Source: Methanomassiliicoccales archaeon | GTDB taxonomy: Archaea > Thermoplasmatota > Thermoplasmata > Methanomassiliicoccales > UBA472 | Assembly: GCA_013415865.1 (NCBI GenBank) | Contig: CP058896.1 | Span: 62,001-126,000 of the forward strand | Reading direction: 5' to 3' | Length of the DNA stretch: 64,000 nucleotides | Part shown: positions 1-8,644 of the stretch, piece by piece | Layout: each line of letters starts with the position of its first letter | How positions within the stretch are numbered: position 1 is the stretch's first letter | Notes under the pieces: generated by a model | Told to the model about the DNA's origin: nothing | Databases searched by the model: none | What the model saw: the letters and a program-made list of their open reading frames with translations, nothing else | Made by a program: the position numbers and the translations under genes

Positions 1-857
1 TACAACCTGGTGACAATGTGACATTGACATATTATTACAAAGGAGAGGAAGGGGTAAGGACCGTAACGTCCGGGTTAATTTTGACAGGAGTATCATCTGG
101 GCGTCCAGCTTATGAGGCAGGGATGAGATCGGGGATGATGATAGTCTCCTTGAACAACACTCCGATCAGGAATGACCAGGACCTGAAGGATGCCCTTGAT
201 AAAACTCAACCAGGGCAAAGGGTGAACGTCACGGTGTGGTCTTTCGATCCGACCTCTAATATTTGGTATGTAGAGGAAGGGATCACGAATGTAACCCTTG
301 ACAGCAAGCTCCAGTATTACAAGGACAACAATATCGCGATACCTGAGGATTTCAAGGACATCGGGTTCTTGGGGATCAATTCCGCCTATCTTGGGATCAG
401 CGTCATGGAACCAAAGGAGATCCTCGCCTGGCTGAGGGACCCTTACGATGGGGTGACCGATGCTGGCGGGTTCTTCCAAGCGTCGCTTAGATACATCGCA
501 CTGCCGTTCTATGGCCTGGCACCGGTCGAATCACCATTGACAGACCTCTTCCAACCAACTGGTATGTTCGAATGGATGGGGGCAGGAATGTTCTGGACGT
601 TCTCGAATTGTCTCTATTGGATCTTCTGGATCAACCTCATGGTAGGATTGACCAATGCCCTTCCAGCAGTACCAATGGACGGCGGTGTCATTTTCAAGGA
701 CGGGCTTGATGGCCTTATAATGAGGTTCAAGAAGAACGCGACAGAGGAGGAGAGGAAAGCTATAAGTGCGAGGATCGGTAAATTCGCGACCTTCATCGCA
801 TTGTTCATTCTCTTCTTGATCATCTGGCAGATGATCGGTCCTAGGATATTGGGATGA
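1..857 (+). CDS. Site-2 protease family (M50) membrane metalloprotease with PDZ domain, 5'-partial
   Basis: C-terminal part of an intramembrane zinc protease. The frame is open to the first bases of the window (first full codon at base 3), so the start and the HExxH motif lie outside. A PDZ-like domain is visible around PAYEAGMRSG, with a second typical segment starting at QPGDNVTLTYY. After several hydrophobic stretches comes NALPAVPMDGG (about bases 652-684), matching the second M50 motif N-x2-P-x2-P-x-D-G, which supplies the third zinc ligand (Asp). The protein ends with a last membrane helix. Such proteases release membrane-anchored factors; the substrate here is unknown. The gene converges on the small minus-strand gene that follows. 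Confidence 0.85.
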   Translation, partial: QPGDNVTLTYYYKGEEGVRTVTSGLILTGVSSGRPAYEAGMRSGMMIVSLNNTPIRNDQDLKDALDKTQPGQRVNVTVWSFDPTSNIWYVEEGITNVTLDSKLQYYKDNNIAIPEDFKDIGFLGINSAYLGISVMEPKEILAWLRDPYDGVTDAGGFFQASLRYIALPFYGLAPVESPLTDLFQPTGMFEWMGAGMFWTFSNCLYWIFWINLMVGLTNALPAVPMDGGVIFKDGLDGLIMRFKKNATEEERKAISARIGKFATFIALFILFLIIWQMIGPRILG

Positions 858-891
858 GATGGACACTAGCATCCCATTAAAACTTTCTTTT

Positions 892-1140
892 TTATTTCAT
901 GTTACATTCAGGGCATTTATCATAGTCCAGAGAACCAAAGTTAGAGAAGACCTCGTAGACACAGCCGCATCTGATGCACTTCTTAAAGGCTATAAATGGA
1001 GACCTGAACAGTTCGCATCTCAATACTCTGACCTCCGTGAGCTCCTGCTTTCTCAGACAGACATCTGCTATACAGTTGTCACATAGGCTCCTTCTTCTGA
1101 TATTCACCCAACGGTGCTCACCGATCTGAACTTTCGTCAA
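892..1140 (-). CDS. Small cysteine-rich zinc-ribbon-like protein
   Basis: 82-residue protein with CDNC near residue 20, CIRCGC near 58 and CPECNMK at the very end, a spacing that suggests one or two zinc knuckles. No family is recognised. The start is TTG with GGTG seven bases upstream and an AT-rich promoter-like stretch (AATTAAATAT) about 45 bases upstream; a GTG eleven codons later with GGTGAG nine bases before it is the alternative. It stands alone, facing the site-2 protease gene on one side and following the end of nrdD on the other. No function is proposed. Confidence 0.5.
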   Translation of the reverse strand: MTKVQIGEHRWVNIRRRSLCDNCIADVCLRKQELTEVRVLRCELFRSPFIAFKKCIRCGCVYEVFSNFGSLDYDKCPECNMK

Positions 1141-1264
1141 TCTCCTGCACCTTTTCGGTTATCATCTTGATATTGCGAATATTTAATTGTGTCACACAAA
1201 AGATTGAGCATGTGTCGAGATAAAATGAAAAAATGATTTAATGAAATGGTTTGGGATACAGACC

Positions 1265-3388
1265 TTAAATGACATTATTCCTCAGCCGGTCATGCAGCTC
1301 TCCGATCTTACCTTTGTTCCAACTATTGATCTTAGAGAAAAACCCGGTGACACGGGTTATTCCCTCAATGTTGACCGAATGGCAGTAAGGGCAACTGTCC
1401 TTCAGGCCGCGAACGGTCTTCCCACAATCTAGGCAAGAGGTAAACTCGGGACTAAATGCTATCTGCGCGTTCTGCGTGGTCTCGAAGGTCTTTTTGACAA
1501 AGGCAGCTATGCTTTCCGCCGGAGGTTTGTGCTCTCCGAGCCACACATGCGTGAGGGAACCTGCATCTATCAAGGGGTGGAACACACCCTCTTGTTTGAC
1601 ACGCTCTATGGCGCCTATATTTGCACCAACATTCAGATATGTGGAATTGGTGTAATAGACCTCGCCCGTGCTCTTGTTCCCCTTTATGACGGTCGATGTC
1701 TGCAAAGGATAATATTTCTTATCCAACTTTGCGAACCTATACGAGGTGCTTTCAGCCGGGGTCTGCTCCAAAGGCATCTTGATCCCATATTTTGCACCGA
1801 TCTCCTCCGCGTCCTTCTTCATGGCCGCGATCACCCGAAGTCCGAACTTCATGGCATCTTTCGATTCATGAAGCTGTTGGCCGGTATGATATTGCACCAT
1901 CTCGTTCAGACCCACCATGCCGACGAGGAAAGAGGCTTTGTTGAACCTGTAATATGGCTCCCCATCCATCTCCATTGTCAGCAAAGCGAGAGGTCCGTGC
2001 TTGCCCATTCCAAGCAATTTACCTATGAACTCACGCTTCTGCATATGAGACCTAGCGACTAGGTCGACCCTCTCGTGCAGCAATCTGAACAATTCGTCAT
2101 CGTTCTGATGTGCCTCATATGCGATACGTGGGAGGTTTATGGTAACGTTCTGCATTGCCGAGTACCTCATTTTCCACGGGGTCTTTGCATCATCCAGGTC
2201 GCTCTGCTCGAGCTTGAATGTAAGTCTGCAGCACTCTGAGATCTTGGCTGTGTTGCCACGGTCAAAAACAAAGTAGGTGTTGCCCTTCTCAGAAGCGACC
2301 TTTGATATCTTATAAAGGAACTCCTCATGGCCGTCTGTCTTGAAGAACTTGTCCGTCATATGGACATTTGGCTTAGGGAAGAAGAACGGCCTCCCTAGAG
2401 CGTCACCCTCAAGATAAACGTCGAACAATGCGTTGATGAACCTCTGGGCCTCAGGAACGTAATCTTTATAAGTGGCTCCTGTGAACTCCCCTTTTGGCCC
2501 AATCGCCGGGACATCTTCAAAGTGTTGCGGGCATTCCCAATATAGATTTAGATCGCTGAAGATCGACTGCCCACCTCTGGCAACCGCTTGCTGTGCAAAC
2601 TCGAATATGAGTATTTGAGCAAGCTGCTTCATACGTTCATCATCGACATTGACTAGGTAGGGAGCAAGGAACAGGTTGAAAGCGTCCCATCCGATCGCTC
2701 CGGCAAAATTGCCCTGTAATGCAGCCGAGAACTTCACGACCTGCTCGATCAGCACCTCTGGATGCTTTGCAGGTTTAGCGATCGATATCGCATTCGGGAG
2801 GTTCAATCCAAATTTTTTAACATACTCTATGGATTGTCCACTGCAATACGGGCGGTCGATCATTCCTAGGTCGTGCAGATGGATATCGCCTCGCATGTGG
2901 GCATCGGCCATTTCTTGGGTGAATACCTCTAACAAGGCGAACTCCTTCTTTATCCTCTCCGCTAAGGTGAGATTGGTCGCCTCGGGCCCATGCGGAACAT
3001 TTGCATTCTCCTTGTTTGGGCTCATTATGATCTGTCTTGCATCATACAATGGTACTCCAAGCCTTGTGTGCTGTCGACGTATTTTAGACAGCCCATATTC
3101 GACAAGTTTTGCATTGGTGAGCTCTCTTATCAAAGGAGCCGTGATCACCTCGATCTCCAGCTCTGATATCATTTTCTCTACTTCTCGGGCCACTATAGCC
3201 GCGGCATCCTCGCTGATGGTCGTTTCACGGATCAAAGCATCATAGATCTTAGACCTGTCCCATTTCCTTATCTCTTCATCTGAGGTCCTTACGAACAAGG
3301 ACAATTCTGTCGATTCTTTATCATCTGAAAATACTACGCCCGGCTCCATCATGTCTCCGGGCTCCTTCGTTGATGCGGTTGCCTTCAT
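1265..3388 (-). CDS. nrdD: Anaerobic (class III) ribonucleoside-triphosphate reductase
   Basis: Glycyl-radical enzyme that makes deoxynucleotides from ribonucleotides without oxygen. At 707 residues it carries an N-terminal ATP-cone (about residues 30-120), the catalytic barrel with cysteines in PYCSGQSI and ECCRLTF, a C-terminal zinc site (CLDCG and CPYCHS), and the glycyl-radical loop ITRVTGFFSKIN with the radical glycine near residue 682. The activase NrdG is not next to it and not seen elsewhere in the window. ATG start. The 190-base AT-rich region upstream is shared with a divergent winged-helix gene, which may regulate it, though nothing proves that. Confidence 0.95.
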   Translation of the reverse strand: MKATASTKEPGDMMEPGVVFSDDKESTELSLFVRTSDEEIRKWDRSKIYDALIRETTISEDAAAIVAREVEKMISELEIEVITAPLIRELTNAKLVEYGLSKIRRQHTRLGVPLYDARQIIMSPNKENANVPHGPEATNLTLAERIKKEFALLEVFTQEMADAHMRGDIHLHDLGMIDRPYCSGQSIEYVKKFGLNLPNAISIAKPAKHPEVLIEQVVKFSAALQGNFAGAIGWDAFNLFLAPYLVNVDDERMKQLAQILIFEFAQQAVARGGQSIFSDLNLYWECPQHFEDVPAIGPKGEFTGATYKDYVPEAQRFINALFDVYLEGDALGRPFFFPKPNVHMTDKFFKTDGHEEFLYKISKVASEKGNTYFVFDRGNTAKISECCRLTFKLEQSDLDDAKTPWKMRYSAMQNVTINLPRIAYEAHQNDDELFRLLHERVDLVARSHMQKREFIGKLLGMGKHGPLALLTMEMDGEPYYRFNKASFLVGMVGLNEMVQYHTGQQLHESKDAMKFGLRVIAAMKKDAEEIGAKYGIKMPLEQTPAESTSYRFAKLDKKYYPLQTSTVIKGNKSTGEVYYTNSTYLNVGANIGAIERVKQEGVFHPLIDAGSLTHVWLGEHKPPAESIAAFVKKTFETTQNAQIAFSPEFTSCLDCGKTVRGLKDSCPYCHSVNIEGITRVTGFFSKINSWNKGKIGELHDRLRNNVI

Positions 3389-3547
3389 ATTATTACTCCC
3401 TGCAATTAAAAAGACCGCATTGTCCCATCCACAAATGAGAACGCGATCCCACCCATTTATTGCTGCAACTATTTGGATTATACCCCAGCTTTAAATCGTT
3501 TTTTGAACTTGATTTGGTAAAAAATGCTTATTAGCAAATCTTTATTA

Positions 3548-3583
3548 GTTATCATATCTGTTACCAATTCTGTTATCACATGT
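3548..3583. repeat. Three tandem 12-bp imperfect repeats over the start of the winged-helix gene
   Basis: GTTATCATATCT, GTTACCAATTCT and GTTATCACATGT follow each other without gaps. The last copy contains the ATG of the downstream gene. A TATA-like TTTATTA lies at about 3540-3547, so the repeats cover the expected transcription start. They look like an operator, possibly for autoregulation. Confidence 0.55.
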
Positions 3584-4170
3584 TTCACCCAGATAGGGAT
3601 TTTCGTTTCATAGTCCTCGAAACTTTGACTGAAGAGGGTAAGTCCATCAGTTCGCTATATAAAGAATTGAACAGTAAAGGATACAAAATAAATCGATTGT
3701 TACTTACAGGCTATCTTAGGGCATTAACAGACCTTAAAATAGTGAAGGAGAAAGAAATCCCTCCTGCAAAAATATACATCCCGATCAGAGGAAAGGAACG
3801 TACATTCTACGAGGTCATTGGAGATAAGGCAAGACAGATATACCCTATGGAAAAGGTGAATGAGGTTATACTTTTCACTTTGAACAAACTCTTTAAGAGA
3901 GCCGTCTTCGTGGAAGAACTCTCGAAGGCAGGTATAGAGGGAAATATACCAGGGCGTCTTGCCACTCCAGAGGAAAGGATGGAGGCAAAGAAGGTCCTAT
4001 CACGTTCTGGGTTTAAGATCCCGGACAGTTCCCGGGCTTATGTGATGGACCATCAACCAAGTGAGGACCTTGAAAAAAGTTATGTCGAGCTCATGGAATC
4101 TCTATTGGTCGAAGGTCATGACATTGGTTTCCTGATTAAGGAAACAAAGCAGACGAAGTTGAACTTCTGA
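3580..4170 (+). CDS. Winged-helix DNA-binding protein (putative transcription regulator)
   Basis: 196-residue protein with an N-terminal winged-helix pattern (about residues 8-65: LETLTEEGKSISSLYKELNS, then a recognition-helix-like RLLLTGYLRALTDL and a wing with KIYIP). The rest is mostly helical and charged, with a second HTH-like stretch (TLNKLFKRAVFVEELSKAGI) near residue 105. No named family is recognised. The ATG lies inside the third copy of a 12-bp tandem repeat, and the leader would be very short. It lies between the divergent nrdD and the co-oriented AIR-synthase-like gene, whose promoter contains a palindrome it might bind (inference). Confidence 0.75.
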   Translation: MFHPDRDFRFIVLETLTEEGKSISSLYKELNSKGYKINRLLLTGYLRALTDLKIVKEKEIPPAKIYIPIRGKERTFYEVIGDKARQIYPMEKVNEVILFTLNKLFKRAVFVEELSKAGIEGNIPGRLATPEERMEAKKVLSRSGFKIPDSSRAYVMDHQPSEDLEKSYVELMESLLVEGHDIGFLIKETKQTKLNF

Positions 4171-4180
4171 CCGTTCTACA

Positions 4181-4202
4181 TTATAAAAAGGTATTATACC
4201 TT
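4181..4202 (+). promoter_or_regulatory. TATA box followed by perfect 15-bp palindrome
   Basis: TTATAAAAA at 4181-4189 runs into AAGGTAT-T-ATACCTT (4188-4202), a perfect inverted repeat with 7-bp arms. It sits where TBP/TFB and polymerase would bind, about 20 bases before the ATG of the AIR-synthase-like gene. This placement is typical of a repressor operator. Confidence 0.55.
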
Positions 4203-4222
4203 CTCAATTCATACGCGGTCGC

Positions 4223-5245
4223 ATGAGCTTGAAGGCCCTGGTGGAAGAAATAAAAAAGTATCCGGGGGTGACCCGAAAGCACACAATTTCCGAGGTCATC
4301 AATTTCTTCCCAAAAGTCAGCAACCGTAATGTATTGGCATCTTATGGCGAAGATGCTGCTGTTGTCGAATGGGAGGATGACAAGGTCCTGCTTCTCGCCG
4401 CTGATGGTATAATGGAGGCCTTGATGAAGGCAAATCCTTTCTATGCTGGTTATTACGCGGTCCTTGTGAACCTTCATGATATCGCTGCCATGGGCGGGAT
4501 ACCAATAGCTATGTTAGATGTCCTCTCTGTTAAAGAGGAGAAGGTCTGTGGACACGTAATGAAGGGGATGGAGGCGGCGGTAAAAAAATTCGCTGTGCCT
4601 ATAGTCGGAGGGCACACGCATCCTGATTGCAGCTATAATGCGATCGACATCGCTATTGTTGGTTATTGTGAGAGCAAGGAACAATGCATATACAGCCATA
4701 CCGCCCAGGCAGGTCATGATGCGATAATGGTGATGGACCTTGATGGGTTCTATCCAGAAGGTCTTTATTTTGCATGGGACACCACTAGCAAAAAAGATGC
4801 CGAGCTTGTACGAAAGCAGATGCGGGTGATGAACAAGATCGCCAAAAGGAGATTATGCAACTGTGGGAAGGACATCAGCAACCCGGGTGCCCTTGGGACC
4901 ATGGGAATGATGCTTGAGACGTCAGGGAAGGGTGCTACCATTGATATCACCAAGATACCAAGGCCCGAAGGGGTGGATCTTGCTAGATGGTTAAAATCCT
5001 ATCAAGGACTAGGTTATGTCCTTGCATGCGATCCATCAAATTCCAAAGAGATTCTCGACATGTTCGCAGCCGTGGGCGTCGATGGCGCGGTTGTGGGCAA
5101 GATCGACGACACCAAGGTGATGAAGATAACTGACGGGACACAGACCGAGGTACTTTTCGATTTCAACAAGGAATTTATTACTGGGTGCGCTCCAGCCAAG
5201 AGCACGTCCGGATGGGAACCCATCAGCTTTGACAATGGCAAATAA
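4223..5245 (+). CDS. AIR synthase-related (PurM/SelD superfamily) protein, methanogenesis marker 2-like
   Basis: 340-residue member of the PurM/HypE/SelD/ThiL ATP-binding superfamily. It has the glycine-rich N-terminal GEDAAVVEW motif, AADGIMEAL with the metal/ATP-binding acidic region, NLHDIAAMGG (typical N-x2-D-x2-A-M-G-G), GGHTHPD, and the C-terminal-domain GKDISNPGALGTMGMMLE. From memory the last motif is like proteins called methanogenesis marker 2 or the sll0787 family; I could not test which. The substrate is unknown. The gene is alone, with its own TATA box and palindrome, and its 3' end abuts the 3' end of the SRP RNA gene on the other strand. Confidence 0.85.
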   Translation: MSLKALVEEIKKYPGVTRKHTISEVINFFPKVSNRNVLASYGEDAAVVEWEDDKVLLLAADGIMEALMKANPFYAGYYAVLVNLHDIAAMGGIPIAMLDVLSVKEEKVCGHVMKGMEAAVKKFAVPIVGGHTHPDCSYNAIDIAIVGYCESKEQCIYSHTAQAGHDAIMVMDLDGFYPEGLYFAWDTTSKKDAELVRKQMRVMNKIAKRRLCNCGKDISNPGALGTMGMMLETSGKGATIDITKIPRPEGVDLARWLKSYQGLGYVLACDPSNSKEILDMFAAVGVDGAVVGKIDDTKVMKITDGTQTEVLFDFNKEFITGCAPAKSTSGWEPISFDNGK

Positions 5246-5248
5246 AAA

Positions 5249-5562
5249 GTGCTAGGCCACGAAGGTTGCCGTTCGGGTCGCCCTAGGTTTGCCATGCGCA
5301 AGCTCCGCCCCGCTCCCCTTCGAGCGTAGGTAGTCCGCGGTTAGGCTGCTCCCGTCAGGGCCTGACCCGGTCCCCGCGATTAGAGCAAGGGGCGCAACCC
5401 TCCAGCTGCGCCACGATGCAGCCACCGACCCCGCAGGACAGGACATCAGCACCTGCTCATGGGCCTAAGGCTCTCCGGATACGACGTCCCCCGCTGTCAC
5501 CCCCGCGTATCGACGATTTCGGTGTACAAGGACACGCCGAGCGTCCCGGTCAAGCCTAGCGT
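5249..5562 (-). ncRNA. ffs: Archaeal signal recognition particle RNA (7S RNA)
   Basis: About 314 nt of GC-rich RNA. The minus strand contains the SRP-domain helix 8 signature GUCAGGCCC-UGAC-GGGAGCAGCC (bases 5341-5368), with the asymmetric loop (AGCAGCC) and the symmetric loop side (GUCAGG) as in known SRP RNAs. The two ends pair as helix 1: GCTAGGC at the 5' end (5554-5560) with GCCTAGC at the 3' end (5251-5257). A T-rich tail (TTTTTATTT) follows. The apical loop reads UGAC in place of the usual GGAA. ORFs drawn through this stretch are not genes. It works with SRP54 (32641-33984) in targeting proteins to the membrane. Confidence 0.93.
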
Positions 5563-5582
5563 CCCAGGATTACGACATTGAC

Positions 5583-5591
5583 GTATTTAAG
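5583..5591 (-). promoter_or_regulatory. TATA box of the SRP RNA gene
   Basis: On the minus strand CTTAAATAC lies about 25 bases before the inferred RNA 5' end (near 5562), the standard archaeal box A distance. Confidence 0.6.
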
Positions 5592-5689
5592 ATACTTGGT
5601 CTGAGCTTGGGCATGCTTGACCGAGGTCACGCGCCGAGACCTCCCGAAAATGGTAATAATATCCTGCTGCCAATAGAGAACAGAAGCTC

Positions 5690-6592
5690 ATGGTGTTCAA
5701 CACGACCCCCTCAAAGCCTGAATGGATCAAGGTCAAGGCACCTGTAGGGGGTGGATTCTCGCAAGTCCGCGACACCCTTCGGTCCTTGGGGGTGCGGTCT
5801 GTCTGTGACCCTTCGCATTGCCCGAACATCTATGATTGTTGGTCCAAGGGCACCGCTACCTTCTTGATCCTAGGAGGCACCTGCACAAGGGGCTGTCGGT
5901 TCTGCTCAGTGCCCGCAGGAAAGGTAGGAGACCCCGTCGACCCGACGGAGCCGAAAAGGGTGGCCGAGGCGGTGGTCCGTCTAGGCCTAGAGCATGTCGT
6001 GATAACCTCGGTCACCCGCGATGACCTTGAGGACCAAGGCTCTTCTATCTTTTATTCGGTGACAAGGTCAATTAAAGAACGCTCGCCCCTTTGCTCGGTG
6101 GAGCTTTTAATCCCGGACATGGCCGGTTCAGATAAGGCGATAGCAGATATCCTCTCTTCTCATCCAGATGTACTAGGCCACAATATCGAGACTGTGGAGA
6201 GGCTCACTCCTTACATAAGGCATCCACAGGCATCTTATCGTAGATCTTTGAAGGTCTTGTCCCTCGCGAAGGAGATCTGGCCATCGGTCCTGACGAAGAG
6301 CTCGTTGATGCTAGGCCTTGGTGAGACAAAGGATGAGGCGATCAAGACCTTGTCTGACATCAGAGATGTCGGGACCGACATAGTTACCATCGGGCAATAT
6401 CTCAGACCTGGTAGGGAACAGATACAGGTCGACCGTTACATATCACCAGAGGAGTTCAAAGAGATGGAAGAAATCGCAAAGGACCTGGGATTCTTACATG
6501 TTTCCTCAGGCCCGTTCGTCCGTTCATCGTACATGGCAAAAGAGGCGTTCAACAAAATAAGGAGGAAAGGTCGTGCTGATCGAGGATTTTGA
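5690..6592 (+). CDS. lipA: Lipoyl synthase
   Basis: Radical SAM enzyme that inserts two sulfurs into octanoyl groups on carrier proteins, here presumably PdhC. Of 300 residues, the auxiliary-cluster cysteines lie at 39, 44 and 50 (CDPSHCPNIYDC) and the radical SAM cluster CTRGCRFC at 65, 69 and 72. VELLIPDMAGS and the C-terminal SSGPFVRSSYMA are also typical of LipA. It is the first gene of an operon with pdhABC; its last 20 bases overlap pdhA. A TATA-like GTAATAATAT at about 5651 is a likely promoter, back to back with the SRP RNA promoter. Confidence 0.96.
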   Translation: MVFNTTPSKPEWIKVKAPVGGGFSQVRDTLRSLGVRSVCDPSHCPNIYDCWSKGTATFLILGGTCTRGCRFCSVPAGKVGDPVDPTEPKRVAEAVVRLGLEHVVITSVTRDDLEDQGSSIFYSVTRSIKERSPLCSVELLIPDMAGSDKAIADILSSHPDVLGHNIETVERLTPYIRHPQASYRRSLKVLSLAKEIWPSVLTKSSLMLGLGETKDEAIKTLSDIRDVGTDIVTIGQYLRPGREQIQVDRYISPEEFKEMEEIAKDLGFLHVSSGPFVRSSYMAKEAFNKIRRKGRADRGF

Positions 6593-7658
6593 CCCGTTGA
6601 AGGGGGAGATGTTGCGCATTTTGGATGTGGATGGGAATGTGAATAGGGAGCTTGAGCCGGAGATCGATGACAGTACGCTACTGCGCATGTACAGGAACAT
6701 GTCATTGACCAGGATCGCCGACGATAAGGCGGTAAAGCTGCAGAGGCAGGGAAGGCTCGGCGCCTATCCGCCCAGCAAGGGGCAGGAGGCCTCTCAGACC
6801 GGACCCGCCGCCGCGATGGATAAAGAAGATTGGACCGTCTGGGCTTTCCGTGAGCTTGGGAACCTTCTTTATCGGGGGATACCTCTCTCGACGCTCTACC
6901 TTTATTGGATGGGGAACGAGGAAGGAAGCAAATTTCCAGATGGTATGAGGATCACCCCTTCTGCCGTACCTGTAGGCTCTCAGGTACCTCATGCCGTCGG
7001 CATAGCATATGCCGCGAAGGTCAGGAAAGAAAGGTCGGCCGTGGTGTGTTACTTCGGTGACGGCGCCACCTCGGAAGGGGAGTTCCATGAGGGAATGAAC
7101 TTCGCTGGTGTCCTGAGGACGCCGAACGTGTTCATTTGCCAGAACAATCAATGGGCAATATCGGTACCAAGGACCAGGCAGACCGCCTCAAGGACCATCG
7201 CCCAGAAGGCATTGGCCTATGGGTTCCCTGGGATACTGGTCGATGGGAACGACGCCCTTGCCATGTTCGCAGCGACGAAGGAGGCCCTTGATCGGGCACG
7301 TAATGGGGAAGGTCCGACCTTGATCGAGTCATACACCTATAGGATGGGGGACCATACAACGTCCGATGATGCCACCAGGTACCGTCTGGAAAAGGAGATC
7401 GCCGAGTGGGCCCTGAAAGACCCCCTGAAGCGGTTCAGAAGATACATCGAGGAACGTGGGATCTGGAACGAGGTCAAGGAGAGGGAGATGCAGGATGGTA
7501 TAGCATCTTTCGTCGAGGCCGAGGTAAAAAAGGCAGAGGGCCATCCGAGACCGACGCTAGAGGATGTTTTCAGGTACACCTATGCGGAAATGACAGATGA
7601 CCTAAAAGAACAGATGGAGGCCCTCTCCAAGGCCGCCCACGGCAGGAGCGAGGAATGA
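6573..7658 (+). CDS. pdhA: Pyruvate dehydrogenase-type 2-oxoacid dehydrogenase E1, alpha subunit
   Basis: Thiamine-diphosphate-dependent E1 alpha chain. The 361 residues contain the TPP motif GDGATSEGEFHEGMN (from about residue 160), ending in CQNNQWAIS near 190, plus YPPSKGQEA and the phosphorylation-loop-like RMGDHTTSDDATRYR. The start is GTG with GGAGG seven bases upstream, inside the end of lipA; the stop overlaps the ATG of pdhB (ATGA), so translation is coupled. With E1 beta it decarboxylates a 2-oxoacid and transfers the acyl group to the E2 lipoyl arm. Pyruvate is the default guess; branched-chain 2-oxoacids or acetoin cannot be excluded from sequence alone. Confidence 0.93.
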   Translation: MLIEDFDPLKGEMLRILDVDGNVNRELEPEIDDSTLLRMYRNMSLTRIADDKAVKLQRQGRLGAYPPSKGQEASQTGPAAAMDKEDWTVWAFRELGNLLYRGIPLSTLYLYWMGNEEGSKFPDGMRITPSAVPVGSQVPHAVGIAYAAKVRKERSAVVCYFGDGATSEGEFHEGMNFAGVLRTPNVFICQNNQWAISVPRTRQTASRTIAQKALAYGFPGILVDGNDALAMFAATKEALDRARNGEGPTLIESYTYRMGDHTTSDDATRYRLEKEIAEWALKDPLKRFRRYIEERGIWNEVKEREMQDGIASFVEAEVKKAEGHPRPTLEDVFRYTYAEMTDDLKEQMEALSKAAHGRSEE

Positions 7659-8635
7659 TCATGCCTCTCATGAACATGGTCCAGGCCATCAATGCTGCTA
7701 TGAGGGAAGAGATGGAGAGGGACCCTACAGTCGTCTTGTTGGGAGAGGATGTTGGGGTCGACGGGGGCGTCTTCAGGCTCTCGGAGGGGCTTTTGGACAG
7801 GTTCGGTCCGGAGAGGGTCATCGACACGCCCTTGGCAGAGGCCGGAATAGCAGGTGTCAGCATAGGTATGGCCATGAACGGTCTACGTCCGATAGCTGAG
7901 ATACAGTTCATGGGGTTCTCCTATCTGACCCTTAACCAGATGATATGTCACGCGGCGAGAATGAGGAACAGGACGAGAGGGAAGCTGACCGTCCCGATGG
8001 TCCTACGGATGCCGTACGGCGCAGGGGTGAAGGCGCTGGAACATCATAGCGAGAGCACCGAGGCGCTGTTCTGTCATATCCCTGGGCTGAAGGTGGTCGT
8101 GCCATCGACGCCCCTTGAGGCAAAGGGCCTTCTGACATCCTCGATACGGGATCCGGACCCCGTCATCTTCCTTGAGCCTACCAGAAGCTATAGGATGTTG
8201 AAAGAGGAGGTCCCCGAGGGTGAGTATACTGTCCCATTAGGCAAGGCAAGGGTGGTGCAGGAAGGCTCTGATGTCACGGTGATAGGGTGGGGGGCGATGG
8301 TCCCCCAGATACAGAAAGCGGTCGACATCACGTCATCGAGCGTGAGCTCAGAGGTTCTTGACCTGAGGACCCTGAGCCCGATAGATTGGCGGTCGGTCCT
8401 TGCATCTGTCAGGAAGACCGGCAGGTTGGTCGTCGTGCACGAGGCCCCGAAGAGCTTCGGCGTGGGGGCAGAGATAGCGGCCAGGGTGGCGGAGAGAGAA
8501 CTGCTCTCATTGGAGGCCCCCATAGAAAGGGTGACGGCCCCGGACATCACGGTACCATTGCCGAAAGGAGAGGACCATTATTACATATCCCCTGAGAGGA
8601 TAGCGGACGCGATCGAGAGAGCGGCATCGTTCTGA
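7655..8635 (+). CDS. pdhB: Pyruvate dehydrogenase-type 2-oxoacid dehydrogenase E1, beta subunit
   Basis: 326-residue E1 beta chain with the typical N-terminal LLGEDVGVDGGVFR, IDTPLAEAGIAGVSIGMAMNGLRPI (the segment with the TPP-activating glutamate), RMPYGAGVKALEHHSES and the C-terminal EVLDLRTLSPIDW with the HEAPKSFGVGAEIAA transketolase C-domain signature. The start overlaps the pdhA stop by four bases; a second ATG two codons on is possible. It forms the heterotetrameric E1 with PdhA and is followed nine bases later by the E2 gene. Confidence 0.94.
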   Translation: MIMPLMNMVQAINAAMREEMERDPTVVLLGEDVGVDGGVFRLSEGLLDRFGPERVIDTPLAEAGIAGVSIGMAMNGLRPIAEIQFMGFSYLTLNQMICHAARMRNRTRGKLTVPMVLRMPYGAGVKALEHHSESTEALFCHIPGLKVVVPSTPLEAKGLLTSSIRDPDPVIFLEPTRSYRMLKEEVPEGEYTVPLGKARVVQEGSDVTVIGWGAMVPQIQKAVDITSSSVSSEVLDLRTLSPIDWRSVLASVRKTGRLVVVHEAPKSFGVGAEIAARVAERELLSLEAPIERVTAPDITVPLPKGEDHYYISPERIADAIERAASF

Positions 8636-8644
8636 GGTGAGAGC

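Noticed and set aside
5252-5452. 66-codon minus-strand ORF and other frames at 5.25-5.57 kb
   Set aside because: They lie within the SRP RNA, whose helix 8 signature and end pairing explain the sequence better.
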